Source: Ryuthela nishihirai
Lineage: Eukaryota > Arthropoda > Arachnida > Araneae > Heptathelidae
DNA length: 64,000 nucleotides
Assembly: GCA_038380435.1 (NCBI GenBank)
Contig: JAWZYU010000025.1
Span: 50,042,691-50,106,690 of the forward strand
Direction of reading: 5' to 3'
Shown here: in pieces, positions 1 through 10,639 of the stretch
How the letters are laid out: the number at the start of each line of letters is the position of its first letter
How positions within the stretch are numbered: the stretch's first letter is position 1
Notes under the pieces: generated by a model
Databases searched by the model: none
What the model was told of the DNA's origin: nothing
Seen by the model: the letters and a program-made list of their open reading frames with translations, nothing else
Position numbers and translations under genes: made by a program

Positions 1-1508
1 AATAAAAATATATTTTGTCTTCTTTGTATTTAAAAAGAGTTTATTAAATTTTAGCCACGTTCTTATTTCTATCCAGTCGCTATTTATATTCTCTAAAATT
101 TGCTTTTCCTCTCCAGAATATATTAGTGCAGCATCATCTGCAAATGAAATTATTTTACCATTCAAATCCAATGTACAGAAGTCATTTATGTAAAGTAAAA
201 AAATAAAGGTCCCAAAGCAGAACCCTGAGGGACACCAACTTGAACATTTGTTTCTTCACTAAAATATTTTTCAATTTTTACTTTTTGCTTCCTATTCATT
301 AAATAGCTCCAAATCCATGAAAGCAAATTTCCCCAACACCACTGGTTTTTAACTTTCCTAATAATATATCATGATTCACTGAATCAAAAGCTTTTTTCAA
401 ATCCAAAAAAAAAACAACTGTTTTAACATTTTGATTTATATTTCTGTAAATTTGCGTAGTCATTTCTAAAATCGCAGTTTGAGCATTCAAACCTTTTCGA
501 AATCCAAATTGGTTTGGGGCAAATAAATTGTGCATATCCCAAAAGTTAACAATTTTTTTTAACAATTTTTTCAAGAATCTTAGAAAAGGTTGATAGAAGC
601 GAAATCGATCTGTAATTTTCAATTGCCTTAGTATCACCATTTTTAAACACTGGAATAATTAAAGCAGTTTTTAAAATTTCAGGGAACACACCTTCTACAA
701 AAGAAAAGTTTACAAGTTTACAAAATATAGTTCTAATTTCGGGAAAAATATTTTTAATAGTGGTAACAGTAATTTCGTCCAAACCAGGTGATTTTCCCTC
801 CTTTAGTTCCTTGATAGTATCAAAAATTTCTTGTTCTGGTATATAAGGGAAAAAAAATAGAATTAGGCATTTTACATTTTAAATAACTATTATCTCTTCT
901 ATTTTGGTTTCATTATGTAGATTTTGTTTACATAATGAAGAAATTAATTATTGATGATTAAATAATTGTTAAATTTATTCACAAATTCCTGCGGCTTTTC
1001 ATCAAACCGAAGTAAATGATTTCTATCCGTGATAATTTGAGGAGAATTGACCTTTACTTTTCTTCCGTCACACATTTCATTGATAGTTTCCCAATTTTTT
1101 CTAGCATTATTTCCATTTTTTATAAAAATATTTTTATAATGATCATTTTTAGCTTCCCTAATATCATTAGTTAACATATTTTTATATCTTCTATAATAGT
1201 CATTTTCATCCAATTTTTTGGATTTAGATCTTTTATATAAATTTCTTTTAAAATTGATTGAATTAACAATAGCTTCTGTTATCCATGGTTTGAGTTTTTT
1301 AATTTTCTTTTTAGAGTACTTAATCAGCGCATCTTTGATTAATAGAGTTAATTCCCTTAGAAATGCATCAAATGCTAAATTTACCTTTACCTGTCTCTCG
1401 ACATGATCCCATGATTTTTTGACAATAACTTTTTCAATTTAGTATATTGAATCTTAGTAACATTTGTAGAAAGCTTTTCTGTAGAATCATCTCGATAAAA
1501 ACCACACT
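1..1508 (-). pseudogene. LINE ORF2: linker and reverse transcriptase domain, frameshifted and partial
   Basis: The minus strand encodes a linker with KPWITEAIV near 1290, then the RT. The fingers segment (782-546) contains IPVFKNGDTKAIENYRSISL. After a frameshift in an A-rich run near 550-570, the palm follows (about 560-299) with QFGFRKG and the motif A stretch FFLDLKKAFDSVNHDIL, which carries the first catalytic Asp. Further on are GVPQGSALGP near 215-240 and the catalytic FADD box at 145-134. The frame also shifts near 300. RT would prime DNA synthesis from the nicked target using element RNA. The C-terminal part lies beyond the window. Confidence 0.88.
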
Positions 1509-2755
1509 TTATATTACTTCCAACAAAAAAAGATCTGAGATGTCAATTTTAACAATATATGTAGTTACAGTATCTAATCTAAAATTTCTAATGTAAAGGT
1601 GATCTAGGCAGGTTTTACTACTTACCCTAGTAACAGAAGCATGACAGGAATGAAAACCATTTGAATTTATCATTTGTAAAAAATTTATTTTGTGTGGATC
1701 ATCAGATAATAAATCCAAATTAAAATCTCCTGTCATTATCATACTATTTCGTTTAACACAGTTAAGCCATGTTGCGAATTCATCAATAAATTCTAATTTA
1801 CTGAATTCATGCGCTCTATAGATTGCAACAAGGCCAAGTTCGCAATTGAATGTTTTTATATGCAATTCCACTAAGTCAGCAGTTTTAAAATCAGAAAAAA
1901 TCTGGTTCACTTCCCATCCTTCTGTAATATAAACAATTACTCCTCCTGACCTTTCTTTCTCCCTACATTTACAGTATTCTTTATATCCATCTATTTTATA
2001 TAAGGCTATTTCCTCTTCTTTTACCCAAATCTAATGGGACGGCTCAGTCGGTAGCGCGCCAGGCTCGTAATCTGTAGTTCCCAGGTTCGAGTCCTAGCTG
2101 GGTCAGCGTTGAGATTTATCTCCGCAAAAATTCCCACCCACGGTCAGTAGGGGACACCGATGGGCTTGGAAAGACCGCCGTCCGTCGGATGGGACGTTAA
2201 GCCGTGGCCCCGTGTGAGGGAGAGCCATACCCTGTGCACGTTAAAGAACACGCTAGATGGCCTTGACGGGAGGCTGCCATATGTCTCCCAACAGCTGTTC
2301 CAGTGGGTCCCCTCCCCCAACCTTCTCTGAGCCTTCGGGGTCCTTGTGACCTGGCCATTTAGCCCTTGGTGTGCAAAAAAGTGCCGCTCAGAGGTAAAAC
2401 AACCCAACCTACCCAAATCTCAGTAAGTACTATAATTTCTGGTTTTAATTCAATTAAATTTAAGAATACCACAAAATGATCAAAATTTTTTCTCAGACTT
2501 ATTATATTTCCCTGTATAATATTTATTCCACAGCCCCAACAAAAATAATTTTTATCATAAACATTTTTTTTTATCAATTTCAATAACATTGGAATAATAA
2601 TCATTCATCATATACAATTCTTTAATTTCATCATCATCTGTAATACTCCGAACATCATCCGAACCAAAATCAGAAACAGTAACATCATTCTGCATGTCAA
2701 TACGACAAAAAAAACAGCCATTTAACATGCATTTCCCAATAATTAAATATTTCAC
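1509..2755 (-). pseudogene. LINE ORF2 N-terminus: APE-type endonuclease, split by a SINE
   Basis: The minus strand from 2755 shows an acidic leader. A frameshift in a T-rich run near 2570 leads into NIISLRKNFDHF and the catalytic-Glu motif LTEIW just before the SINE-A insertion (2033-2409). Past the SINE the frame resumes with RSGGVIVYI, then the YRxP-like segment reads YRAH (Pro lost), and GDFNLD lies at about 1730-1713. The terminal SDHxP motif reads SDLFL, so the catalytic His is missing. In this family the domain nicks target DNA. The missing residues, frameshift and SINE make it nonfunctional. Confidence 0.85.
2033..2409 (+). mobile_element. SINE-A copy inside the LINE endonuclease
   Basis: Full-length tRNA-derived SINE: A box GGCTCAGTCGG just after the start, B box GGTTCGAGTCC, central GGATGGGACGTTAAGCC domain, and tail ending CAACCCAACC. 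It is flanked by a perfect 11-bp TSD, TACCCAAATCT (2022-2032 and 2410-2420). The TSD lies in the LINE coding sequence, so the SINE is younger than the LINE. The size and TSD fit target-primed retrotransposition. Confidence 0.95.
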
Positions 2756-2768
2756 TCATAGAAACTTA

Positions 2769-3629
2769 ACTATCTCAGTTTATCCAGATCCTGAAAGTTC
2801 ATGATTCTAACCGAACCCGAACCTTCTTCTTTTCGCATAAAGATCTTAGAGTCTCTGACCCAAACGTACTTGTAGTCCAACTCGCGCTGTTTTTCCTTTG
2901 CCTTAAATAATAGCTGTTTGTTTTCTTGTGTCAAGTGATCATTAATAAAAATTCTTCCATCTTCACATCAATCATCAATTTCTTTCGCGGTTATCTCGAT
3001 TTTAAGTTTCTGAGCAAATTTTTCAACAATTTCCATAATATTTTCCTGCCCTCTCTCAGGAAAACCAACCAATTCTATATCCCTGTTTCTGCTATATTGC
3101 TGCATTTCATTTAACTTCCATTTCAATTCAAAAACCTCTCCTTCCAATACTGAAGTAGACTCTCCTAATTTTTTAGTCTGACACTGTACTTCAGAATTTG
3201 CTTAGTAATTTCCTTGACCATTTTTATGTGTTCATCCAGCTTATTGGAACGAAAGGAAACACTTTTATTAAATTCCTCAATTTCTTGCATGATCTCCTTG
3301 CGAAAATTTTCATTCGTTGCCATAATTTCAGCTCTAAAAATGCGGAACTGTTCCTTCACCATATCATCGAAAAACTTCTTTGTATCTGCATTGATTCTGA
3401 AGTCACCTCCCTCGTCATTTCCAGCTCTTTCCTGGGTTGAGGTCTCAACATTTCCCTTTGCATTGTTACACGATTTACATTTCAGTTTCTTTTTGCCATC
3501 CTGTGACATTTTTTGGAAGTTTGACTCCTTTAGATTGAGACAATAGAAATGGAAATTATTTCCACAACTACAGCATTCGACACAGTCGGTGATTTCGAGG
3601 ATTTCATTTCCACACGAATAGCAATTCAT
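2769..3629 (-). pseudogene. LINE ORF1: PHD finger, coiled coil and FP-like domain
   Basis: From ATG at 3629, residues 1-54 carry a C4HC3 pattern (C3, C6, C19, C22, H27, C30, C51, C54), a PHD-type zinc finger. Residues about 75-145 are charged and heptad-like, fitting a coiled coil. A 1-nt frameshift near 3180 leads to a second segment with NEMQQYSRNRDIELVGFPE, then DYKYVWVRDSKIFMRK and NFQDLDKLR, the FP-like C-terminal domain seen in CR1/Jockey ORF1 proteins. A stop replaces a codon near 2965. Such proteins bind the element RNA. This copy cannot make a full protein. Confidence 0.82.
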
Positions 3630-4170
3630 TTTTCTATGTCAAAATTCCTTTTATATCCACAGCTATAAACAGTTTTTTCAAAATAGAAAGTTTAATCCGG
3701 AGACAAATCCACTGTAATAAACGATCATGACCAAAACAAAACAAACGATCGTCCACAAACTTACTCTTACCTCGTAGCAGTTATGCTGCAGCTCTAGCAG
3801 ACATTAGTTCTTACCGAGTCACGTGGGAATTCGTCACTCGCACGTGTCGTGTGCTTCCCCTTCCCTTCTTCCGGTACACGTAAGCTCAGTTACAAAATTT
3901 TCAAATCCTAAATTCTCAATGTATACTCAAAATAGGAACTTACTCTCTGTCTTTTCAAGGCCATTTGATGTTTATTCACACTAACAAAAGATTACAACTT
4001 CTCTATGTAATAGAAATTACTTAAAAATTAAGATTTTTTACTCACATTAGAAATCACTACGTTTAAGTTGATTCACAGCTGTTGCATCATGGGCTAAAAG
4101 GTTAAATACAACTGATTGGTAAGTACACTGTTTCATAAAAATATATAAATACCAATTTTGCAAAATAAAG
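3630..4170 (-). other. Probable LINE 5' UTR and flanking sequence
   Basis: No coding potential. Upstream of ORF1 on the minus strand lie two CACGTG hexamers (3820-3825 and 3841-3846) in an otherwise AT-rich context. Where the LINE ends and host DNA begins is not visible, because no TSD partner is in the window. Confidence 0.4.
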
Positions 4171-4178
4171 CACTAAGT

Positions 4179-4560
4179 TGGGTTGGGTTGTTTTACCTCT
4201 GAGCGGCACTTTTTTGCACACCATGGGCTAAATGGCCAGGTCACAAGGACCCCGAAGGCTCAGAGAAGGTTGGGGGAGGGGACCCACTGGAACAGCTGTT
4301 GGGAGACAGATGGTAGCCTCCCGTCAAGGCCATCCAGCGTGTTCTTTAACGTGCACAGGGTATGGCTCTCCCGCATACGGGGCCACGGCTTAACGTCCCA
4401 TCCGACGGACGGCGGCCTTTCCAAGCCCATCGGTGTCCCCTACTGACCGTGGGCAGGGCGGGGAATTTTGCGGAGATATATCTCTACGCTGACCCAGCTG
4501 GGACTCGACCTTGGGAGATTACGAGCCTGACGCGCTACCGACTGAGCCATCCCCGCCTCT
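4179..4560 (-). mobile_element. SINE-A copy, minus strand
   Basis: Nearly full length. The 8-bp TSD CACTAAGT is at 4171-4178 and 4561-4568. A short deletion removes part of the stretch between the B box and the anticodon region (TTGGGAGATTACG instead of TGGGAACTACAGATTACG). Confidence 0.94.
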
Positions 4561-4568
4561 CACTAAGT

Positions 4569-4889
4569 GTTGGTTCACATTTCTAATTTATATTCTGTTC
4601 ATAAATATCCTTCTTTCAAATTTCGTCTTCAAATTCGATAGTGTACGTCTGCATTAACATAAGTATTTTTAACAACCAAAAAGAAATGTATGAGAAATTA
4701 ATCTAAGCTTATCTGAATTAGCACAAATAAGATAATGTTACACCAATTTCAAACTTCAAATAACTTAAACATATATGCTGAAACATCAATTCCACCACTT
4801 GAAATAAAATAAAAATATTTATTATCAAATTTAATATTTAGAATAATTAGCCAAAATCATTCACACCCTATAATCGAAAAAATTATTAA
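4569..4889. other. AT-rich interval, nothing recognised
   Basis: No coding, tRNA-like or tandem structure seen. It separates a SINE-A from the 5'-truncated RNase H LINE and may include decayed upstream LINE sequence. Confidence 0.5.
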
Positions 4890-5990
4890 TAACTTCCAAG
4901 ATGTAACCTTATATAAATTTTATGAAAAATAGCAATTACTATATGTGCTTAACAATAACCTCAGTGGAGATTTGATTGCTAAATTCCCAAGTTGGATTTC
5001 AACAACTCCAGTCATCATTGATAAAATTCCTGGAATTGATTTTAAAAAGTAATTTGATCCAACTATTATAAAAATATTATCAGAGAATCATATCAATGAA
5101 AAATATAATAACTTTGTTCAAATCTATACAGATGGATCATTAAACTCTGATAAAACCATTACTTCTGGAGCAATATACTGCCCAATTGAAAAATGCGAAC
5201 AACAATTTAAATTTAAGATTAATGAACCTGTTTCTCTAGCGGAACTTTTAGCAGTTATATTTGCAATAAATTAGTCCCTTAAATTTAGCAATTAGCATAT
5301 AGTCATTTTCACTGATTGTAAAAGTACTCTAGACATCTTTCAACAAAACCCATTTAAAAATAACTTCCCCATTTTTTTAAATGATATTTATTCACTGACA
5401 TATGATCACCTAAATAGAAATAATATAATAACTTTACAATGGCTACCCTCTGATGTGAATATAAAACATAACGAATATGTAGATTTATTAGCTAAAAATG
5501 CAAAACATCTTAATAAATACAATAACTACCCCTTTTCATTTTATATTGCACAAAAAAATCAAATAAATCTAAAATATTAATTGAAACACAGAACTGGTAT
5601 AACAACAAAGCAATTAATACACATCGTTATCAAATATCAAATAAAATTGAAAAATTTTCAAACTGTGGTTTAAGTAAAAGAGAAATAATCATAATACTCA
5701 GAATAAAAGCTAACTTAGCTCCACGAACTCAACTTTATATAAATTTAAAAAATTGATTCTCCAAACGGCAATAAATGTAATGTAAAACAAACCATAGAAC
5801 ACATTATATTTAATTGTAAAATTACGAACCAGAAAGAAAATCTTATTTTAATAAACTAAAAGCATACAATATTAATATATATAACTTTAAAAATATCTTA
5901 GAACCTACCAATAAGAATCTTAAACCTATCCTATATAAAGTATTAATTCAATTTCTTAGAAATATTAATATTTTAGATAAATTGCAAAAA
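4890..5990 (+). pseudogene. 5'-truncated LINE: RNase H domain and C-terminal zinc-knuckle region
   Basis: The plus-strand frame through 5077-5580 carries all four RNase H acidic positions in context: YTDGS (about 5128), AELLAV (about 5240), FTDCKS (about 5310) and a C-terminal HNEYVDLLAKNAKH (about 5470). Two in-frame stops fall between the second and third motifs, and another lies upstream at about 5050. Past 5760 a C-x-E-H-x-C-like stretch, CNVKQTIEHIIFNCK, matches the C-terminal Cys/His segment after RNase H in I/R1/Jockey-group LINEs. The RT is missing, as expected from 5' truncation. RNase H would remove template RNA during reverse transcription. It is clearly inactive. Confidence 0.82.
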
Positions 5991-6425
5991 AAAATACCTA
6001 TATAAATGAAAAATATTCATATAGAGAAAAAAATGACAAAAAAATAGATAAAAAAAAATGGAAAAATACAAAAAAATAGAAAATATATATATATATAAAA
6101 GAGAAATTTTCTTTTCACTAAAATTTTGTCTGAATGAGTCTACATTTATCAAGTTATTAGATGTAGGAATTTTCATTTGGGGATTTGATTTGGATTGGAT
6201 TGGATAACGTTACAATAATGCGTATTATTACTACTGAACTAAAATTGAGATAAATGTACATAAATAAAACTTTCAGTGTTTATTTTATTCATAACGAGGA
6301 TTTTTTTCGGAACCTAACCCTTTTTTCCCCCATAATTTCTGGTTTCGATTTTCTCGATTTCGATTTATTCGCTATTTCCCGTAATCTGTCTACTATGTAA
6401 ATCATAGGATGTGTGTATTAGTTTA
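5991..6425 (+). other. AT-rich sequence, possible LINE 3' UTR
   Basis: A/T homopolymer runs and an (AT)n stretch near 6085 follow the RNase H pseudogene. AATAAAAC near 6267 could be a polyadenylation signal. No coding sequence is recognised. Confidence 0.35.
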
Positions 6426-6436
6426 CTAGCTCTTGA

Positions 6437-6695
6437 GTTGGGTTGGGTTGTTTTACCTCTGAGCGGCATTTTTTTGCACATCATGGGCTAAAAGGCCAGG
6501 TCACATGCACCTCGAAGGATCAGAGAAGGTTGGTGGAAGTGGACCCACTGGAACAGCTCTTGGGAGACAGATGGTAGCCTCCCGTCAAGGCCATCCAGCA
6601 TGTTCTTTAACATGCACAGGGTATGACTCTCCCGCACACGGGCCCGGCTTAACGTCCCATCCAACGGACGGCAGCCTTTCCAAGCCCATCGGTGC
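6437..6695 (-). mobile_element. SINE-A copy, 5'-truncated (no tRNA head)
   Basis: Body and tail only. The copy stops in the central domain just before the region that leads to the tRNA head. A perfect 11-bp TSD, CTAGCTCTTGA, lies at 6426-6436 and 6696-6706, so truncation happened during insertion, not by later deletion. Confidence 0.93.
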
Positions 6696-6762
6696 CTAGC
6701 TCTTGAAGTTGGAACATTTACTAGCGGATGATTCGAAACTTTCACTTTTCTTCCTAAAAAGA

Positions 6763-6860
6763 GGGGAGGGGGGAAAGAAGTTGGCTCAGTCGACAGCTCA
6801 TCAGGCTCGTAATCCACAGTTCCCAGGTTCGAATTCCATCTGTGCCATCGTTGATGAACG
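6763..6860 (+). mobile_element. SINE-A head fragment
   Basis: A decayed tRNA-related head: GGCTCAGTCGACAGC (A box), CTCGTAATC anticodon-loop region and AGGTTCGAATTCC (B box), ending soon after. No body follows. It is probably an old, 3'-truncated copy. Confidence 0.75.
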
Positions 6861-6897
6861 TAAATTTTCGTACTGAATGATATAACGATTCAAATAT

Positions 6898-7366
6898 GCG
6901 CTCTTGAGTTTAAAATTGGTAAGTTATGGTGGTGAAACTTGGACACTTTGTAAACAGGATGGCAGGAAGCTGGATGCTTTTGATTCCAGATGCTTACGCA
7001 GTATCTTGGGCATTAGGTGGTTCAACTTTGTAACTAATGATGAGGTTAGGCAAAGGAGTTTGCAACCTCCTTTAAGCAGCATATTGTGCAGAGAGAGACT
7101 CCGTTGGTTTGGCCATGTTGCCCGTATGAATAATTATAGATTGGCGAATAGTGTTATGAACAGTGTGCCTAAAGGCCTCAGAAGGAGGGGGAGACCTAGG
7201 ATGCGGTGGGCCGACAATGTCAAAGAGGACCTTGTTAGAATTGGTGTGCAGTGGCCAGATGCAGCAGATGTAGCTCAGGACAAATATGCTTGGAGAATTA
7301 AACTGCACGGTCTGGTTGGACCTCCGTAGCCCATGGCTGCTTGAGGATGATGATGATGATGAAATA
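6898..7366 (+). pseudogene. RTE-like LINE 3' end, 5'-truncated but frame open
   Basis: An open frame (6904-7329) encodes the C-terminal tail typical of RTE-like endonuclease-RT proteins: SYGGETWTL, LDAFDSRCLRSILGIRW, RLRWFGHVARM, RRRGRPRMRWADNV, and a stop shortly after a WRIKLHGLVGPP end. It is followed by a short (GAT)n run at about 7343-7366. Ending in a short tandem repeat instead of poly(A) fits RTE elements. The catalytic RT is absent. The clade assignment is an inference from motif style. Confidence 0.75.
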
Positions 7367-7737
7367 ATTGAAAGTCGAATTATCAGTATAAAGATTTTCG
7401 CAACCAGTTTTAACACCTTCTGTAAGAAAAAACGAGTGTTTCGGAAGCACCACAATCTGTGCATTAAAAGCCAAGAATATCACTCATCTTCACTTATTTA
7501 TATGACATTCCAGATCTTCTTTTAGACAAAAAAGTTAACGGAATTTAAAAGGCGATTGTCTTCCCTAAGAAAAAATGTACTTTCGCACTGTAGGTATGAT
7601 ACTAAGAACTTTTTCGTAACTCTCTGAACAATATTCTAGCTAAGTTCGATTAAAATAACTGCTAAAAATGATAATAAAGAAGGGTTAGTTCGATTGAGTC
7701 ATCAGTTGCCATTATTACTTCAATCTAAAACTGTTCA
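7367..7737. other. Unassigned interval
   Basis: AT-rich; no coding, repeat or tRNA-like structure recognised. Confidence 0.5.
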
Positions 7738-7748
7738 CTTACCTATTG

Positions 7749-8139
7749 TGGGGCGGGGGTGGCCCAGTCGGTAGCGCGCCAGGCTCGTAATCTGTAGTTC
7801 CCAGGTTCGAGTCCCAGCTGGGTCAGCGTTGATATTTATCTCCGTAAAATTCCCCGCCCTGTCCACGGTCAGTAGGGGGCACCGATGGGCTTGGAAAGGC
7901 CGCCGTCCGTCGGATGGGACGTTAAGCCGTGGCCCCGTGTGCGGGAGAGCCATACCCTGTGCACGTTAAAGAACACGCTGGATGGCCTTGACGGGAGGCT
8001 ACCATCTGTCTCCCAACAGCTGTTCCAGTGGGTCCCCTCCCCCAACCTTCTCTGAGCCTTCGGGGTCCATGTGACCTGGCCATTTAGCCCATGGTGTGCA
8101 AAAAAGTGCCGCTCAGAGGTAAAACAACTCAACCCAACC
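7749..8139 (+). mobile_element. SINE-A copy, full length
   Basis: Complete head, body and tail with a perfect 11-bp TSD, CTTACCTATTG (7738-7748 and 8140-8150). The A box carries a C substitution (GGCCCAGTCGG). Confidence 0.96.
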
Positions 8140-8150
8140 CTTACCTATTG

Positions 8151-8457
8151 CCATTCACAGCCTATTCGACGTCACTTTTCCTAAGGATGGTTCAGATTTC
8201 TCAAGGAGAGACATTTTCGTAAAAAATGTTTCAGATATTTCTTGATCACTTATCCTAAAGATAGGTTAAGATTTGGTTCAAAAAATTCATATAGCATGTT
8301 GGGTTGTTGGAAACCTGATTTGCCTGATTTGTAAATAAAGATGAGGTTAGACCAGTGATTTCTGAGCTGAACACCCACTTTTACCAAGCAAACTCTCCCT
8401 TCGCGAAAAATTAATTGAATTTTCCCTATAAAATGAGATCTTGTATAATGAGAGCTT
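8151..8457. other. Unassigned interval
   Basis: No recognised feature between a SINE-A and a decayed LINE fragment. Confidence 0.5.
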
Positions 8458-8706
8458 GCATTGGTTTAGCCATGTTATGCAGCTGATTACCGATTTAGTG
8501 AACTGCATTAGGAGCAGTGTCGTGTGACTAAAGCCTTGAGAAAAACGGAAAAAAAAAGAGCCTATAATGAGATGCTGAGTCAAATACGAACTTTTTAATA
8601 TCTGCGTAAATTGACCAAATGCAGTAAATGTTACTCAGGATGGACAGTTTTAAGAACAAAATTTTAGAGTCCTGTTGGACCTTTGTAACCATTGGCTGCT
8701 TGTGAA
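8458..8706 (+). pseudogene. Second, older copy of the RTE-like LINE 3' end
   Basis: It aligns by eye with 7100-7345. Shared landmarks are TTGGTTTAGCCATGTT, a block matching GTGTGCCTAAAGGCCTCAG in degraded form, CCAAATGCAGTAAATGTTACTCAGGA and GTCCTGTTGGACCT, then TGGCTGCTTG. The frame is destroyed by stops. It is the same family as the copy about 1.3 kb upstream but more diverged, with no GAT run left. Confidence 0.72.
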
Positions 8707-8758
8707 TTCTGTTTGTGGATTTTCAAATCATTTGTTTTAACACACCTAGCCTTTAGAA

Positions 8759-9118
8759 TAGTTGGGTTGGGTTGTTTTACCTCTGAGCGGCACTTTTTTT
8801 GCACACTATGGGCTAAATGGCCAGGTCACATGGACCCCGAAGGCTCAGAGAAGGTTGGGGGAGGGAACCCACTAACAGCTGTTGGGAGAGAGATGGTAGC
8901 CTCCCGTCAAGGCCACCCAGCGTGTTCTTTAACGTGCACAGGGTATGGCTCTCCCGCACACGGGGCCACGGCTTAACGTCCCATCCGACGGACGGCGGCC
9001 TTTCCAAGCCCATCGGTGTCCCCTACTACACCGTGGACAGGGCGGGGAATTTTTGCGGAGATAAATCTCAACGCTGACCCAGCGGGACTCGAACCTGGGA
9101 ACTACAGATTACGAGCCT
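8759..9118 (-). mobile_element. SINE-A copy, truncated in the head
   Basis: TSD CTTTAGAA at 8751-8758 and 9119-9126. The copy ends at the anticodon-loop region, so the A box is missing while the B box is present. The body has a small deletion next to the ACAGCTGTT motif. Confidence 0.93.
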
Positions 9119-9126
9119 CTTTAGAA

Positions 9127-10187
9127 AAGTGTTTTAAACCACTTCGTTTACAGAACTTTAAAATGAGTTATTTAGATTGCATAATTACGTTTGCTTGATG
9201 ATATCTAAAGTATATCTATGTGGAATTTAAAAAAAAAAAAGATGACAGCTACCGTAATGAACATCATCACATGAAGTCACTATAGTCCAGATTAGCGTGA
9301 ATTTAACCAAGCGAAGAAGACAACTGGCTCTAAAACGAAACTCAAAGTTTCCTGTAAACTGAAACGGAAAGCTATTTGGAGTCTCAACTGGAACCATTCG
9401 CGGTGCGAAGAATGCTGCAAAAGAGCCTTAAACACGAGGAAACGTGTCTCCATGCTATCTGTATGCAAAGGGAAACCAAGGACATTAGTTTGTCCTCTTG
9501 GTGTGCGACGAGAGTTCATCTGTGAGGCGAAGAGAGGAAGCCTATCAGCGTTCAACTCTTGGTATCTGTCCCTGTAATTCCTGCTTATGGTTCTGTTTCT
9601 CTCGGAGAGGCAATGCCTGCTGCATCCCAGCGATGATTACCTCCCATATGCGATGTCAAATCCCTACCAACACCCCTCTGTACGTAGACGCCTGCGTCGT
9701 AGAAGGCCGCGACCGAGTTCACTAGCTCCCAGTTCTAAAGTGGTAATTATCACCTCGATGCTGAGCAGCGGCAAAGGATAACTGGCATAACGACAGAGCC
9801 TAGAAATGACCACCAGGGGAGGAGGCGTGCTCTATCTCTGCCAAATGACTCCGGTAACATACGAAGACTGTGCTGATGACTGCTCTACGCTACGATGACT
9901 GTGCAAAGCGTCATCAGATTCCCCCTTACATGGCACATCCTTCCTTTGGAAGAGATAAAAACCATATTTACGAGAGACGAATACGTTTTTATGAAATATT
10001 ACTCTTTTCAAAGGCAAGGAGGGGCTTGACGGGTTCTATATGGCGAGGGGAAATTTTAGTGAAGACGGTATTATTTTTTTCCAGTCATTAAGGCAGTGTG
10101 GAACAAAATTAAATTGGAGGTGCAAAGCACATTACAGAAACTTTCCATATGTGTGTGCAATGATAAGATAAGGGGATGCAGATAAAA
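9127..10187. other. Unassigned, moderately GC-rich interval
   Basis: Less AT-rich than the surroundings between 9290 and 9960, with short open frames on both strands (for example 9587-9781 plus, with an Arg-rich RRRLRRRRPRP run) that match no family I recognise. There is an imperfect palindrome around 9680-9702. It could hold an unrecognised exon or an old transposon. Confidence 0.35.
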
Positions 10188-10510
10188 TGGGGTGTTAGTT
10201 CATTTGGTAGTGCGTTTGAATCCCACCTGTGCGGTGAGATTTATCGTTGCTAAACCCTAACTCTGCTCTCAGTAAGAAAGAGGACACCGGTGGGCTTGAA
10301 AAGGATGCCACCGTCGAATGGGACGTTAAGCCATTAGTCTGTGTGCAGAAGAGCCATATTTTGTTCCATCTGTCTCGTATCAGTTGTCTAGTGGGTCCAC
10401 TTTTCCCAGCTTTCTCTGTGCCTTTCGGGTTCTTTGTGACCTGGCCACAAAGAACCCGAAACCGAAGCCACTGTGCACAAAAAAAGTGCAGCTCAGAGGT
10501 AAAACAAGCC
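10188..10510 (+). mobile_element. Old SINE-A-related copy with a hairpin insertion
   Basis: Diverged head (GTTAGTTCATTTGGTAGTGCG), recognisable GAATGGGACGTTAAGCC centre and tail TCAGAGGTAAAACAAGCC. Near 10424-10465 the 3' body holds a perfect inverted duplication (TTTCGGGTTCTTTGTG and its complement) around ACCTGGC, absent from young copies. No TSD was found. Confidence 0.82.
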
Positions 10511-10639
10511 AACTCGATAAACTGCAAGTTTACCGAAGTGTTTCTGTGGGGAAAATGTTTTTTAAAACATATGTGTCATGAAAGGTCAATATTAAATGCT
10601 AGTTTTAGGCTACTAATGAAGGAGATTTTGTTATAGGTT

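Larger units (their letters stand above)
1..3650 (-). mobile_element. Degenerate CR1/Jockey-type non-LTR retrotransposon (continues past window start)
   Basis: Reading the minus strand from about 3650 to 1 gives the order expected of a two-ORF LINE: ORF1 with a PHD finger, coiled coil and FP-like C-terminal domain, then ORF2 with an APE-type endonuclease, a linker and reverse transcriptase. Frames are broken by several frameshifts and at least one stop, and a SINE-A sits inside the endonuclease, so the copy is dead. The RT runs off the window edge, so the 3' end is not seen. The clade (CR1/Jockey group rather than RTE or L1) is inferred from the ORF1 architecture and RT motif style. Confidence 0.88.

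Noticed and set aside
2040..2100. tRNA genes at SINE heads
   Set aside because: A and B boxes are tRNA-like, but the head continues into a SINE body with a tail and TSDs, and no 3' acceptor stem closes. These are SINE promoters, not tRNA genes.
3198..3546. Plus-strand frames of 80-110 codons opposite the LINE ORF1
   Set aside because: Antisense shadows of the PHD/coiled-coil ORF1 on the minus strand.
5973..6176. 67-codon minus-strand frame rich in Phe/Tyr/Ile
   Set aside because: An artefact of A/T homopolymers in the 3' region of the RNase H LINE.
6904..7329. 141-codon open frame as a host gene
   Set aside because: Its motifs (YGGETWTL, ILGIRW, RLRWFGHVARM) belong to the C-terminus of LINE RT proteins, and a decayed second copy lies nearby.
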